Below, piece after piece: positions 27,576 to 37,456 of a DNA stretch of 64,000 bases; the first letter of the stretch is position 1; each line of letters begins with the position of its first letter. Made by a program: the position numbers and the translations under genes. The DNA is from GCA-2712985 sp964515905 (lineage in GTDB: Bacteria; Pseudomonadota; Alphaproteobacteria; UBA7887): positions 1 to 64,000 of the forward strand of contig CAZEWK010000072.1 in the NCBI GenBank assembly GCA_964515905.1, given 5' to 3'. The notes under the pieces are model-generated. The model did no database searches. It was not told the DNA's origin and worked only from the letters and a program-made list of their open reading frames with translations.

Positions 27576-27848
27576 TTAAACCCGCCTACAACCATTCTCT
27601 AGTCTTCACTCTAACACGGTAACAATTAACGTTACCAATATCTCTTCTAATAGCCAATCAATGTGTTGCTATTTAGATTCTCAAAAGTCAACAAAACTAC
27701 TTGGGATGCCAATCTATGTGGCATAGGACCCAACTATCCACTAAATTACATGTTCTATTAACAATTTCCGGGCAAAACGCTTACATATTTCACCGGTATC
27801 CATGTCTTAGCGCAAATCCCACCCAAAGGTTAATTGGTCAAAAGAAAC

Positions 27849-28748
27849 ATGAAAAATTCGAACATTGATATTTTTGATCGGAAAGCGCTGCAGCAACACC
27901 GAGACCGGGCTGCCAGCAACTTTAGAGAACACGATTTTCTTTTTCGCAGGATTAATGTGCAACTCTCCGAAAGACTGGAGATCATTAAGAAACAGTTCAA
28001 TTCAGCCTTGGACCTTGGCTGTCACACGGGGCAACTTGGCAAAGTTGTATCTCGCCGTAATAAAATACAAAACATTGTATACTGCGATATCTCATGTGAG
28101 ATGGCACGGTCCTGCCCAATGCCGAGACTAGTAGCAGACGAAGAAGAGATGCCATTCAAGGATAACAGTTTTGATGTGGTAATAAGTTCTCTGTCTTTAC
28201 ATTGGGTGAATAACCTTCCAGCAGCCCTTTTAGAAATAGCACGGTGTTTAAAACCAGACGGTCTCTTCCTTGCCGCCATGTTTGGCGAAAAAACTTTACT
28301 GGAACTTCGTAGAAGCCTAATTGCCTCGGAAAGCGCCAATAGCAAGCATGTGTACTCACGGGTATCGCCATTTACTACTATGAGGGACGTTGGCAACCTA
28401 CTGTTGAGAGCAAACTATGCGCTGCCTGTCGTGGACAGAGATAACATCAACGTTGCCTATCCCAATGCTCGTGCGCTCATGGCTGAACTACGGGGAATGG
28501 GAGAAACTAATTCTATGCGCGAACGCCCCCGCCATTTTACTAAACCGAGCATTCTAAATGCGACACAGACCCATTACCAAAAAGAGAAAGGGAAATTGTG
28601 TAACCAAATTCTGGCAGAGTTTGAGATCATTTACTTAACCGCGTGGAAAAGCCATCACAAACAGCCTCAGCCATTATCGCGTGGAAGCGGAAAGGTCCCG
28701 CTCATAGAAGCACTAGGTGTGAAAGGTACCAAATTATTTAAACAATAG
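27849..28748 (+). CDS. BioC/NDUFAF5-like methyltransferase domain protein
   Basis: A SAM-dependent methyltransferase-fold protein of about 299 residues. The N-terminus IDIFDRKALQQHRDRAA and the motif ALDLGCHTGQLGKVV match the alphaproteobacterial homologues of mitochondrial NDUFAF5, a complex I assembly factor that hydroxylates an arginine of NDUFS7, and are also similar to BioC. The VVISSLSLHWVNNLPAALLE segment (HWVN) is typical. ATG 27849 is used; a TTG at 27834 would add five residues. Which activity it has cannot be decided from sequence. Confidence 0.82.
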   Translation: MKNSNIDIFDRKALQQHRDRAASNFREHDFLFRRINVQLSERLEIIKKQFNSALDLGCHTGQLGKVVSRRNKIQNIVYCDISCEMARSCPMPRLVADEEEMPFKDNSFDVVISSLSLHWVNNLPAALLEIARCLKPDGLFLAAMFGEKTLLELRRSLIASESANSKHVYSRVSPFTTMRDVGNLLLRANYALPVVDRDNINVAYPNARALMAELRGMGETNSMRERPRHFTKPSILNATQTHYQKEKGKLCNQILAEFEIIYLTAWKSHHKQPQPLSRGSGKVPLIEALGVKGTKLFKQ

Positions 28749-29712
28749 TGCGAACAGGGCCGGACAAAAGAAATGTTTTTAAATCCTCAATCAAAATAGT
28801 GTCCGCTTCTGGCACACCAAATTGTGTCAAATCTTTTGCGGGAACCCATTTAATCTCTTGGTGGCTAATAGCCCTACACGAACCTGACCAACTACGGCAA
28901 ACGAATAATGACATTAAAAGGTGAAAATTGGTATAGCGATAAGACACGAACCCAAATGGTCTCAAGTCGTTCTGGCCGACAACAACCCCTAATTCCTCGT
29001 ATATTTCTCGGATCGCAGCCTGCGCTGCCGTTTCACCAGGATCCAACTTCCCACCTGGAAACTCCCAAAGCCCCGCCATTGACGCACCTATTCGACGTTG
29101 ACCCAGCAAAACTCGATCGTCTTTATCCACAAGAGCCACTGAGCTCACAATAACCAGAGGCAAACTACCTGAAAGATTGGTCTGGGACTTGTCACTATCT
29201 TTTATATGATAGACCTGTGTGTGAACATTTTTTTTTGCTGGGCTGTTACTCCCATAACCTTCGTCACAAGTGAATCCTGCCTCTTCCAATATTTGGTGAG
29301 CCTTCAAAGAAGGAGCCTCAACCTCTGCATACACATACTGCAAGTGCAAAGCCCGTAATCCAAGATCTATGAGTCGTTGCAGAGCTTCTACCTCATAGCC
29401 GTTCGCCTCAAAGTTTTTTGAGAAACAGAAACCCACCTTTCCAGCAAATTGGGCCACTTCTAGGCTAACCAACCCAATAAGCCTGTCAGCATCAGACAAC
29501 CAACATCCAAATACGTATTTAGTACCTATGATCAACTCATCGCGACATCCTATAATCCAGTCGGATAAGGAAAGTCTCTGGGGTCCGAATAGTCCGGGCA
29601 CTTCCCCCACACAAATGCTAAAATCACACCATAAATTGTGAAGATCTTTAGAGTCGCCCGTGTTAAAATAGCGTAAGCATAATCTGTCGGTCTGAATAAC
29701 TGCAAACTGCAT
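28738..29712 (-). CDS. GNAT acetyltransferase - Nudix hydrolase fusion
   Basis: A two-domain protein. Residues 1-150 are a GNAT-like domain (TDRLCLRYFNTGDSKDL, then CFSKNFEANGYEVEALQRL, the RimJ/RimL style). Residues 185-320 are a MutT-type Nudix hydrolase, with the complete Nudix box GGKLDPGETAAQAAIREIYE continuing ELGV at about 220-242. MutT enzymes clean oxidised nucleotides; the acetyltransferase substrate is unknown. In the GNAT part the usual acetyl-CoA loop (Q/RxxGxG/A) is replaced by NFEANGYE, so activity is uncertain. ATG 29712 chosen; a TTG at 29724 overlaps the argJ stop. Frame is continuous, so the fusion is not caused by an obvious frameshift. Confidence 0.85.
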   Translation of the reverse strand: MQFAVIQTDRLCLRYFNTGDSKDLHNLWCDFSICVGEVPGLFGPQRLSLSDWIIGCRDELIIGTKYVFGCWLSDADRLIGLVSLEVAQFAGKVGFCFSKNFEANGYEVEALQRLIDLGLRALHLQYVYAEVEAPSLKAHQILEEAGFTCDEGYGSNSPAKKNVHTQVYHIKDSDKSQTNLSGSLPLVIVSSVALVDKDDRVLLGQRRIGASMAGLWEFPGGKLDPGETAAQAAIREIYEELGVVVGQNDLRPFGFVSYRYTNFHLLMSLFVCRSWSGSCRAISHQEIKWVPAKDLTQFGVPEADTILIEDLKTFLLSGPVRTIV

Positions 29713-29720
29713 CGGAGCTC

Positions 29721-30950
29721 TCAACTTCTGTAATCACCATTGATGGTGACATAATCATGGGTCAAATCACAGGTCCAAACAGTTGCGTTTCCGTTTCCAA
29801 TTCCCATTTTCACACTGATTTCAATGTTGGGCTGCCTCATATATCTAGCTACTGGCCGTTCATCGTATCCTGGCAACAAATCTCCATTTCGTGTAATCGG
29901 AAATTCTCCAATACAAATTTCGAGTTTATCTGGATCAATGCACTGGCCAGCTTTACCCACTGCCATGAGTATCCTCCCCCAATTAGGATCTGAACCAGCC
30001 ATCGCCGTTTTTACGAGGGGGGAGTTTGCTATTGAAAATGCAATCTGGCGAGCGGCACCAGTGTTTTCAGCTCCTTTCACAGAAATTGTTATAAACTTAC
30101 TTGCTCCCTCTCCGTCTCTCACTATCTGCTGAGCAAGGTCCACCAGTAGCGAGTCCAATGCCTTTCTGAATTCTACAAGATCCGGACTTTGGATAGAGTG
30201 TATTCCAGCACCTAACGGTACTGCCCCCGTCGCGAAAGCTAGAACCGTGTCACTGGTTGAGGTATCACCATCTACGGTTATCGAATTAAAACTTTTTTTG
30301 TTTGCAGCAACCAGCATTCGCTGGAACAAATTTCTAGGAATGTCCGCATCTGTAAATATATAAGCCAGCATAGTACCCATATTGGGAGCGATCATCCCGG
30401 ACCCCTTAGCAATTCCATTAATCCGTATGATTTGACCATTGACCTCGATTGATCGGCTCGCACCTTTCGGGAAGGTATCTGTAGTCATTATTGCTCTTGC
30501 AGCCTCTGACCATCTTTTTGGACTAGCCCGTTTGTGCAGGGATGGCAGCTTCCGCATTATTTTTTGATGGTCCAAAAGTTCCCCAATCACACCTGTTGAA
30601 GACACAAACACCTGCGACATTGGACAACCCACAATTTTGGCTGTCGTTCGCACCGTTTGCTGTACCGCCTCAGCACCAGCCTTGCCAGTCCAAGCGTTTG
30701 CGTTCCCTGAATTAACGACAAGCGCCCTACCCTTACCGTGTGAAATTATTGATTGGTCCCATTTGACTGCCGCAGAAGGGGTAGCAGAACGCGTGAACAC
30801 CCCGGCCACAACCACTGGCCGGTCGAATACAGCCAGCATCAGATCCTTACGAGCAGCATATTTAATACCCGCCGTGGCTGCCCCGAGTCTAACACCTGAG
30901 ATTGGCAAAAGCCTAGGAAACCGGTTGGAACCCTCCGCAATTTTCGACAT
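29721..30950 (-). CDS. argJ: Bifunctional ornithine acetyltransferase / N-acetylglutamate synthase
   Basis: ArgJ recycles the acetyl group in arginine synthesis, moving it from acetylornithine to glutamate. The 409-residue precursor cleaves itself into alpha and beta chains at a conserved threonine, here T193 in APNMGTMLAYIFTD; the residue before it is Gly, where Ala is usual. VVNSGNANAWTGKAG and TVDGDTSTSDTVL are family motifs, and the protein ends with the conserved YVTINGDYRS-type tail. Back to back with secA, and overlapping the GNAT-Nudix reading frame. Confidence 0.95.
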   Translation of the reverse strand: MSKIAEGSNRFPRLLPISGVRLGAATAGIKYAARKDLMLAVFDRPVVVAGVFTRSATPSAAVKWDQSIISHGKGRALVVNSGNANAWTGKAGAEAVQQTVRTTAKIVGCPMSQVFVSSTGVIGELLDHQKIMRKLPSLHKRASPKRWSEAARAIMTTDTFPKGASRSIEVNGQIIRINGIAKGSGMIAPNMGTMLAYIFTDADIPRNLFQRMLVAANKKSFNSITVDGDTSTSDTVLAFATGAVPLGAGIHSIQSPDLVEFRKALDSLLVDLAQQIVRDGEGASKFITISVKGAENTGAARQIAFSIANSPLVKTAMAGSDPNWGRILMAVGKAGQCIDPDKLEICIGEFPITRNGDLLPGYDERPVARYMRQPNIEISVKMGIGNGNATVWTCDLTHDYVTINGDYRS

Positions 30951-31053
30951 AATATCCGACTCAAAAAAAGTAAATTAAACGATCATAGGGTAATTTTCTT
31001 TTAAATTTGGCACACGAGCAGACCGTACACAAGCAGATGAATCAGTCCATGCG

Positions 31054-31082
31054 TTGACACAACCGTTATAGGTGCTTATGTG
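31054..31082 (+). promoter_or_regulatory. Possible secA promoter
   Basis: TTGACA at 31054-31059 is followed after 17 bases by TATGTG at 31077-31082. The -35 is perfect and the -10 weak. It would place the transcript start near 31090, which argues against using the in-frame GTG at 31080 as the secA start codon. Confidence 0.45.
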
Positions 31083-31133
31083 AGGTGTACTACCTTATAC
31101 CGGTTTGAGACGTGCCGGATGAAGAGGATAGCA

Positions 31134-33809
31134 ATGATCTCTGCCTTAGCCCGGCGCGTTTTTGGCTCAGCCAATGACCGCCTTATAAAGTCGTATCTTC
31201 GAACGGTAAACCAGATTAATGATCTGGAACCTCAACTGGAAAAGCTGTCTGACGAGGATTTGCGTGCTCGAACGGATTGGTTACGTTCACGAGCAAAACA
31301 GGGGGAGGAGCTTGACGCACTCTTAATGGAGGCTTTTGCGACTGTTAGAGAAGGAGCAAAACGTACCTTAAACCAACGACACTTCGATGTGCAGTTGATT
31401 GGCGGAATGGTCTTACATAACGGCACAATCGCGGAAATGAAGACAGGCGAAGGGAAAACACTAGTAGCAACTTTGCCAGTGTATCTTAATGCTTTGATAG
31501 GTAAGGGCGTCCACGTAGTCACGGTCAACGATTACCTAGCACAACGAGATGCGGCCTGGATGGGTCAGATATATGAGTTCCTTGGTTTAAAAGTTGGGTG
31601 CATTATTGGGGGATTAAGTGATGAAGATCGACGTACCGCTTATTCGGCAGATGTCACCTACGGGACTAACAATGAATTTGGATTTGATTATCTGCGCGAC
31701 AATATGAAATTTACCCTAGATGCCATGGTACAACGTCCCTTCAGTTTCGCTATTGTAGATGAAGTTGATAGTATCCTCGTAGATGAAGCAAGAACCCCTC
31801 TTATTATTTCGGGGCCCACAGAAGATAATTCAGCTCTCTATACTTCGATGGACCAGATAATGCCGAAACTGGACCCCACTGACTATGAAAAGGATGAAAA
31901 AGCTCGTGCGGTTACTCTAACGGAGAGTGGAGCTGAGAAGGTGGAGGAAGTTTTGCGTGAGCAAAATCTCATCAAAACACCGGACCTCTATGACATAGAC
32001 AACGTCAGCATTGTCCACCATATCAATCAGGCACTGCGAGCACACAAGCTGTTTACTCGAGATACTGACTACATTGTTAAAGATAACAAGGTCATTATCA
32101 TTGATGAATTTACTGGCAGAATGATGGAAGGCCGGCGTTATTCAGATGGATTGCACCAAGCGCTCGAGGCCAAAGAGCGGGTAGAGATCCAAAACGAGAA
32201 CCAGACCTTAGCTTCTATTACTTTTCAGAATTATTTTCGTATGTACCCTAAACTTGCAGGAATGACAGGTACAGCAGCGACCGAGGCCTCTGAATTTAGT
32301 GAAATATACAATTTAGATGTGGTAGATATTCCGACCCATCTCTCTATGGTACGCCTCGACAATGACGACGAAATTTACCGAACAACTGAGGAAAAGTGGA
32401 AGGCCGTAATAGCGCAAATTAATGATTGTTGTAAAAAAGGCCAACCGGTTTTAGTCGGTACTACAAGTATTGATAAGTCTGAGGATTTATCCAAACGGCT
32501 CAAAAAAGCTAACATAAAACATAATGTTTTAAACGCTAGATATCACGAGCAAGAAGCAAAAATAATTGCGCAAGCCGGCATCCCTGGGGCGGTTACAATT
32601 GCTACCAACATGGCAGGAAGAGGAACTGATATTCAACTTGGGGGCAACGCAGAAATGCAGTTGCCTCAATCGAAACACGGCAAGAATACTGCTGTTAGTA
32701 ATACGGATCCCGCGACAGAAATAGTGTCGAAGATTGATGCAGCCCATAACCAGGTTTTAGATGCAGGAGGTCTTTACGTCATTGGCACTGAGCGCCATGA
32801 AAGCCGGCGTATCGACAACCAATTGCGTGGTCGATCAGGGCGCCAAGGTGATCCTGGGGAATCAAAGTTCTATCTTTCTCTCGAAGATGACCTGATGAGA
32901 ATATTTGGTTCAGAAAGAATGGACACCATGTTAAGAAAATTAGGGTTGAAAGAAGGTGAAGCCATCTTTCACCCGTGGATTAATAAGGCGCTCCAAAAAG
33001 CACAGCAGAAAGTTGAAGCTCGTAATTTTGACATTCGGAAAAACTTGCTTCGCTTTGACGACGTAATGAACGATCAGCGCAAAGTAGTGTATCAAGAGCG
33101 CCTGGAAATAATGGACAGTAGCGATATTTCGGATGTAGTAAATGACATGCGAAGAGAAGTGATCGAAGAACTAGTAGAACGCCACATCCCTGAAAAGGCA
33201 TATGCAGAACAATGGGAAACAGCGGCCCTCACGGTAGAATGTCAAAGGCTATTTGCTCTTGAACTGCCCATCGATGATTGGGCCAAAGAAGAGGGCATGG
33301 CTGAATCGGAAATTGAGGCACGCATTACCGACGCCGTTGAACGAAAAATGGCGGAGAAGGTAGCCCGCCACGGCCCCGAATTGATGCGGGCTGCTGAAAA
33401 AAGCCTTGTTTTACAAATACTTGATCAGCAATGGAAAGACCATCTCTTAAACCTTGACCACTTGCGGCAGGGGATTGGTTTGCGTGCGTATGCTCAGCGT
33501 GATCCACTCAACGAGTACAAGACCGAAGCATTCAATTTATTCCAAACAATGCTAGCCCGTTTTCGCGAAACCGTTACTACATTGCTATCGCATGTAGAAT
33601 TTCATCCGGACCCAGTTGGAGCGGCGGCTGGCCAAGACAAACGAACCGTTAATAAACCGCGCCATTCAACTAACCCGCCTACGCATCCAATTAATAAAAA
33701 TAGTCGCAACCCCGCGGATCCTTCTACGTGGGGGAAAGTTGGAAGAAATTCACCTTGCCCCTGTGGATCTGGTAAAAAATACAAGCACTGTCACGGCTCC
33801 GTTGCATAA
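31134..33809 (+). CDS. secA: Preprotein translocase ATPase SecA
   Basis: SecA drives unfolded preproteins through SecYEG. The protein has FGSANDRLIKSY at the start, Walker A EMKTGEGKTLVATLP, the DEVDSILVDEARTPLIISG DEAD-box region, GRMMEGRRYSDGLHQALEAK in the preprotein-binding area, NMAGRGTDIQLGGN (motif V/VI) and a complete SEC-C zinc motif at the end (PCPCGSGKKYKHC), which binds SecB. ATG 31134 (MISALARRVFGSAN) gives 891 residues and has GAGG upstream; the longest frame starts earlier at GTG 31080 but would overlap the likely promoter. Confidence 0.97.
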   Translation: MISALARRVFGSANDRLIKSYLRTVNQINDLEPQLEKLSDEDLRARTDWLRSRAKQGEELDALLMEAFATVREGAKRTLNQRHFDVQLIGGMVLHNGTIAEMKTGEGKTLVATLPVYLNALIGKGVHVVTVNDYLAQRDAAWMGQIYEFLGLKVGCIIGGLSDEDRRTAYSADVTYGTNNEFGFDYLRDNMKFTLDAMVQRPFSFAIVDEVDSILVDEARTPLIISGPTEDNSALYTSMDQIMPKLDPTDYEKDEKARAVTLTESGAEKVEEVLREQNLIKTPDLYDIDNVSIVHHINQALRAHKLFTRDTDYIVKDNKVIIIDEFTGRMMEGRRYSDGLHQALEAKERVEIQNENQTLASITFQNYFRMYPKLAGMTGTAATEASEFSEIYNLDVVDIPTHLSMVRLDNDDEIYRTTEEKWKAVIAQINDCCKKGQPVLVGTTSIDKSEDLSKRLKKANIKHNVLNARYHEQEAKIIAQAGIPGAVTIATNMAGRGTDIQLGGNAEMQLPQSKHGKNTAVSNTDPATEIVSKIDAAHNQVLDAGGLYVIGTERHESRRIDNQLRGRSGRQGDPGESKFYLSLEDDLMRIFGSERMDTMLRKLGLKEGEAIFHPWINKALQKAQQKVEARNFDIRKNLLRFDDVMNDQRKVVYQERLEIMDSSDISDVVNDMRREVIEELVERHIPEKAYAEQWETAALTVECQRLFALELPIDDWAKEEGMAESEIEARITDAVERKMAEKVARHGPELMRAAEKSLVLQILDQQWKDHLLNLDHLRQGIGLRAYAQRDPLNEYKTEAFNLFQTMLARFRETVTTLLSHVEFHPDPVGAAAGQDKRTVNKPRHSTNPPTHPINKNSRNPADPSTWGKVGRNSPCPCGSGKKYKHCHGSVA

Positions 33810-33859
33810 GGTATAGATGCCAGGGCAGCTTGGAGTGAGTCCGAGTTCTTGCTAATTAG

Positions 33860-34957
33860 CTAAACGTTGAACCGGAAAAGTATTACATCGCCATCCTTAA
33901 CCACATAATCCCGTCCTTCTTGTCTCAGTTTCCCTTGCTCCCGGCATAGTGCCTCGCCACCAAATGACACATAGTCGTCAAAAGAAATTGTTTCTGCTCT
34001 GATAAAACCCCTAGCGAAATCGCTATGTATTTTACCAGCCGCCTCTTCCGCGTGCGATCCAGATTTTAATGTCCAAGCACGTGCTTCCTTAGGTCCCGCT
34101 GTAAAATATGTTATTAAGTTAAGTAACGAATATCCCGCATTTATGACACGTGAAAGCCCAGATTCTGCCAGTCCTACAGTCCCTAAAAACTCCTTACGCT
34201 CGTCACTGTCATCGATAGACGCTATTTCTGCCTCTATCCGGGCGGAAACGGCCACACACTCCGCTCCTAATCCCTGCGCATGTATCTGCAAAGCGCCCGA
34301 GAACTCATTGCCATTTGTAATTGCTTCTTCATCTATATTACAAATGTACATCACGGGTTTTGCAGATAAGAGCTCTAACTCCGCTATTGTTGAAGACAAA
34401 GCGTCAGGTGGTTTTACCAAACGAGCCGGCCTTCCTTCATCAAGGTTACTTTCTACGAAAGAAATTGCTTCGATAACGTCTCCAGCTTTTTTGTCGCCAC
34501 CCCGATTTTTACGAGTTAAGGACTCGCGACGCCGCTGTAAACTTTCTAAATCCGCCAAGATCAGTTCCGCCTCAACAACTTGCACATCGGATATTGGGTC
34601 GATGGCGCCCTCACTATGACTAACTTCATCACCCCCAAAACATCGCACCACGTGCGCAATTGCATCTACACCCCTGATTTGACCAAGAAACTGATTCCCC
34701 AAACCCTCACCAGCACTCGCACCGCGCACTAACCCAGCGATATCGATGAACTCTAGAGTCGTTGGAACTACTGATTTCGCGTTTGTTAACAAAGCAATTT
34801 GATCTAATCTGGAATCTGGCACTGGGACGCGGCCTACATTTGGCTCTATAGTGCAAAAAGGATAGTTGGCAGCCTCGACCGCAGCGCTGGTTAGTGCATT
34901 AAATAATGTGGATTTCCCAACATTGGGTAGACCGACTATGCCGCAGTTGAAACCCAT
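33860..34957 (-). CDS. ychF: Redox-regulated ATPase YchF
   Basis: YchF (OLA1) is an Obg-family P-loop protein that prefers ATP and binds ribosomes. The 365-residue product starts with the G1 motif GIVGLPNVGKSTLFNAL, has FIDIAGLVRGASAGEGLGNQ as the G3/switch II region, a helical insertion and the C-terminal TGS domain (SGSHAEEAAGKIHSDFARGF). Convergent with secA and 45 bases upstream is the end of pth; pth-ychF is a common proteobacterial pair. Confidence 0.96.
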   Translation of the reverse strand: MGFNCGIVGLPNVGKSTLFNALTSAAVEAANYPFCTIEPNVGRVPVPDSRLDQIALLTNAKSVVPTTLEFIDIAGLVRGASAGEGLGNQFLGQIRGVDAIAHVVRCFGGDEVSHSEGAIDPISDVQVVEAELILADLESLQRRRESLTRKNRGGDKKAGDVIEAISFVESNLDEGRPARLVKPPDALSSTIAELELLSAKPVMYICNIDEEAITNGNEFSGALQIHAQGLGAECVAVSARIEAEIASIDDSDERKEFLGTVGLAESGLSRVINAGYSLLNLITYFTAGPKEARAWTLKSGSHAEEAAGKIHSDFARGFIRAETISFDDYVSFGGEALCREQGKLRQEGRDYVVKDGDVILFRFNV

Positions 34958-35002
34958 CTAACTATCATTCCTGACTAATCGCTTGTCGAAGTTTTTTTGA
35001 GA

Positions 35003-35593
35003 TTAAGATTTGCCATTTGCTAATTTTCGTAAATTACTGACTTTGTTGGCAAACCCAGAATCATCTCCAATGAGAACAACCGGTAACGCTTCAGCAATCG
35101 CAGTTACCGTCTCTCTGAGCCAAAATTGATCGTCCTCTAAAAAGTCGTTCAAAACGAAGGTCGAAACCAACTCCTTACTGCCGGGATGACCTATACCTAT
35201 TCTTATCCGGCGGTAATCTTTACCAATATGCCCATCTATACTTTTTAGCCCGTTGTGACCCCCTGTTCCTCCGCCAGTTTTTACGCGTATCTTACCTGGT
35301 TCCAAATCAATATCATCATGTACTACTAAGATCTGTTTTGGAGTTAATTTGAAGAACCGTAACGCTTGGCCCACTGAACGCCCGGAGTCGTTCATAAAGG
35401 TTGCCGGTTTCAGTACCCCCACTCGGTTACCGTCAATATCACCATATGCCGTACACCCAGAAAATTGTTTTTTATAATTCCCGAGGCCATGGAGTTGGGC
35501 TACTTTATCGACCACCATAAAACCAATATTGTGGCGGTTCCGGGCATGTTTACGTTGTATATTCCCTAGTCCGACGATTAACTGCACAACCAA
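35003..35593 (-). CDS. pth: Peptidyl-tRNA hydrolase
   Basis: Pth recycles peptidyl-tRNA that falls off ribosomes. The 196-residue protein keeps the catalytic residues: N11, H21 in NRHNIGF, the acidic VVHDDIDLEPG and GGHNGLKSI. The highly conserved GNPG at the start is replaced by GNIQ, and the threonine before RHN is Asn, which is unusual. Placed 3 bases after rplY and upstream of ychF, a conserved arrangement. It appears intact and probably functional. Confidence 0.92.
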   Translation of the reverse strand: MVVQLIVGLGNIQRKHARNRHNIGFMVVDKVAQLHGLGNYKKQFSGCTAYGDIDGNRVGVLKPATFMNDSGRSVGQALRFFKLTPKQILVVHDDIDLEPGKIRVKTGGGTGGHNGLKSIDGHIGKDYRRIRIGIGHPGSKELVSTFVLNDFLEDDQFWLRETVTAIAEALPVVLIGDDSGFANKVSNLRKLANGKS

Positions 35594-35596
35594 AGG

Positions 35597-36295
35597 CTAC
35601 TTCTGATCACTTTCTTCTGTATCAGGAGTAGCATCCCCCTCTGCACCTTCAACGGCGGGACCTTCACCTTCTAGTGGTTCTCCATCCTCACCCAATTCAA
35701 CTTCCTCTTCTTCCGTTTCCTCAACCATAACAGTCGGCGCAGCAACAGTTGCTATGGTAAAATCTCGGTCTGTGATTACTGGAGTCACTCCCTCTGGCAA
35801 AGTTACCGCGCTTATTTTAACCGAATCCCCTATGTCAAGCTCTCCAATATCTGCTTCGAGTTGGGTGGGAATGGCATCAGCGCGGCAAGCCAATTCTATT
35901 GTACGGCGCACCACGTTTAATACACCGCCACGCTTTAGGCCCGGTGATTCTTCTTCATTCTGGAAGACCATTGGAACATCCACATTAACCACGCTATCCG
36001 ACGTCAATCGTAAAAAGTCGATATGCAGTAAGGCATCATTAACGGGGTGTAACTGAACTTCCCGCGCAAGCACTCGGTAGTTCTCTCCGTCCACGGTTAG
36101 GGTATAGAGACGACTAAAAAAACCACTTTTCTGATGTTCTTGAATAAGGTGGGCACCTTCAACAGATATGGGGACTGGTTTTTCTCCACCCCCATAGACT
36201 ATACCCGGCACTCTCCCACTACGACGCATCGCACGTGCCGCACCCCTAGTGGTTGCCTCTCGTCGAGCAGCTTTAAATTCAGCTACATCTGCCAT
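35597..36295 (-). CDS. rplY: 50S ribosomal protein L25/general stress protein Ctc
   Basis: L25 of the long (TL5/CTC) type binds 5S rRNA. The first 100 or so residues form the L25 domain (REATTRGAARAMRRSGRVPG, VYGGGEKPVPISV), followed by the CTC beta domain (VPMVFQNEEESPGLKRGGVL, VKISAVTLPEGVTP) and a very acidic C-terminal tail of about 45 residues rich in Glu and Asp. Such a tail is frequent in alphaproteobacteria. The gene heads rplY-pth-ychF. Confidence 0.95.
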   Translation of the reverse strand: MADVAEFKAARREATTRGAARAMRRSGRVPGIVYGGGEKPVPISVEGAHLIQEHQKSGFFSRLYTLTVDGENYRVLAREVQLHPVNDALLHIDFLRLTSDSVVNVDVPMVFQNEEESPGLKRGGVLNVVRRTIELACRADAIPTQLEADIGELDIGDSVKISAVTLPEGVTPVITDRDFTIATVAAPTVMVEETEEEEVELGEDGEPLEGEGPAVEGAEGDATPDTEESDQK

Positions 36296-36344
36296 CTTCG
36301 TTTACTCCTAAAAATACGTTTCCGGCCCACACCAAAAAACGATA

Positions 36345-37277
36345 CTATCTAAACAAACTCGATACTGAACTTTCTTCACTAATCCGTCGCATCGCCTCAG
36401 CAATCAAAGCAGCAATGGACAAAACACGTATATTCTGTGCAAGTCGAACTGACTGCGTTGCCTCTATACTATCGGTTAAAACCAGTTGTTCTAGCGACGA
36501 AGAAGCGACTCTCGCTACAGCCCCACCAGATAAAACCCCATGTGTTACATAAGCAAAAACGGCTGTCGCACCTGCCTCTTGAAGGGCGTTTGCAGCGTTA
36601 CATACTGTGCCAGCTGAGTCGATAATATCGTCAACCAATATGCAACGCCTCCCACGAACATCTCCAATAATATTCATTACCTCAGAAACACCTGCTCGTT
36701 CCCGCCTCTTATCAACGATTGCCAAGTCCGCGTCAATCCGTTTTGCTATGGCTCGAGCTCTTACCACACCTCCTACATCCGGTGAGACTACTATAGGCCT
36801 GTCATCTATGAAGGCCTCCCGGATATCGCTCTCCATCACCGGCGCAGAAATGAGATTGTCAACCGGGATGTCAAAAAACCCCTGTATCTGGCCGGCATGT
36901 AGATCGAGAGTAAGCACGCGGTCAGCACCCGCAGTTGTGATCAAATTAGCAACGAGCTTGGCTGAAATAGGGGTTCTTGGCCCTGGTTTCCGATCCTGTC
37001 GGGCGTAACCAAAGTACGGAATAACAGCTGTGATGCGTTTCGCTGAGGCTCTGCGCAACGCATCAAGTGTAACTAATAATTCCATTAAATTGTCATTGGC
37101 AGGAAAAGATGTCGGTTGAATCAAAAACATATCTTCACCCCGCACATTCTCTTGTATCTCCACGAATACTTCCTGGTCAGAGAACCTACGGATGGTTGCT
37201 TCTGTAAGCGGTGAATTGCAGTAAGCTGCTATCGACTCGGCTAGCGACCGATTACTATTACCTGCTACAATTTTCAT
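36345..37277 (-). CDS. prs: Ribose-phosphate pyrophosphokinase
   Basis: Makes PRPP from ribose 5-phosphate and ATP for nucleotides, histidine and tryptophan. The protein has the flexible loop region YFGYARQDRKPGPRTPISAK, VVSPDVGGVVRARAIAKRI and the PRPP-binding loop ILVDDIIDSAGT. ATG at 37277 (MKIVAGNSN) gives 310 residues, the family length; the longest frame from 37313 would add 12 residues that are not seen in homologues. Lies immediately upstream of rplY on the same strand, separated by 49 bases. Confidence 0.96.
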   Translation of the reverse strand: MKIVAGNSNRSLAESIAAYCNSPLTEATIRRFSDQEVFVEIQENVRGEDMFLIQPTSFPANDNLMELLVTLDALRRASAKRITAVIPYFGYARQDRKPGPRTPISAKLVANLITTAGADRVLTLDLHAGQIQGFFDIPVDNLISAPVMESDIREAFIDDRPIVVSPDVGGVVRARAIAKRIDADLAIVDKRRERAGVSEVMNIIGDVRGRRCILVDDIIDSAGTVCNAANALQEAGATAVFAYVTHGVLSGGAVARVASSSLEQLVLTDSIEATQSVRLAQNIRVLSIAALIAEAMRRISEESSVSSLFR

Positions 37278-37456
37278 GGTTATTTTGCCTCTGTGTGCAC
37301 CGAGTTGGCGCAAGGAGAGAAATCATTTTAACAAGGTGGCCCGGTCCTGTAAACGGTTTGCAATAAACCGAACATTGTGGTGATGTCTCTCACTCAGGTA
37401 AAAGCGATTCAATACATGGAGATCCTGAAACAAATTGTTCACCACTATGGGGGCTT

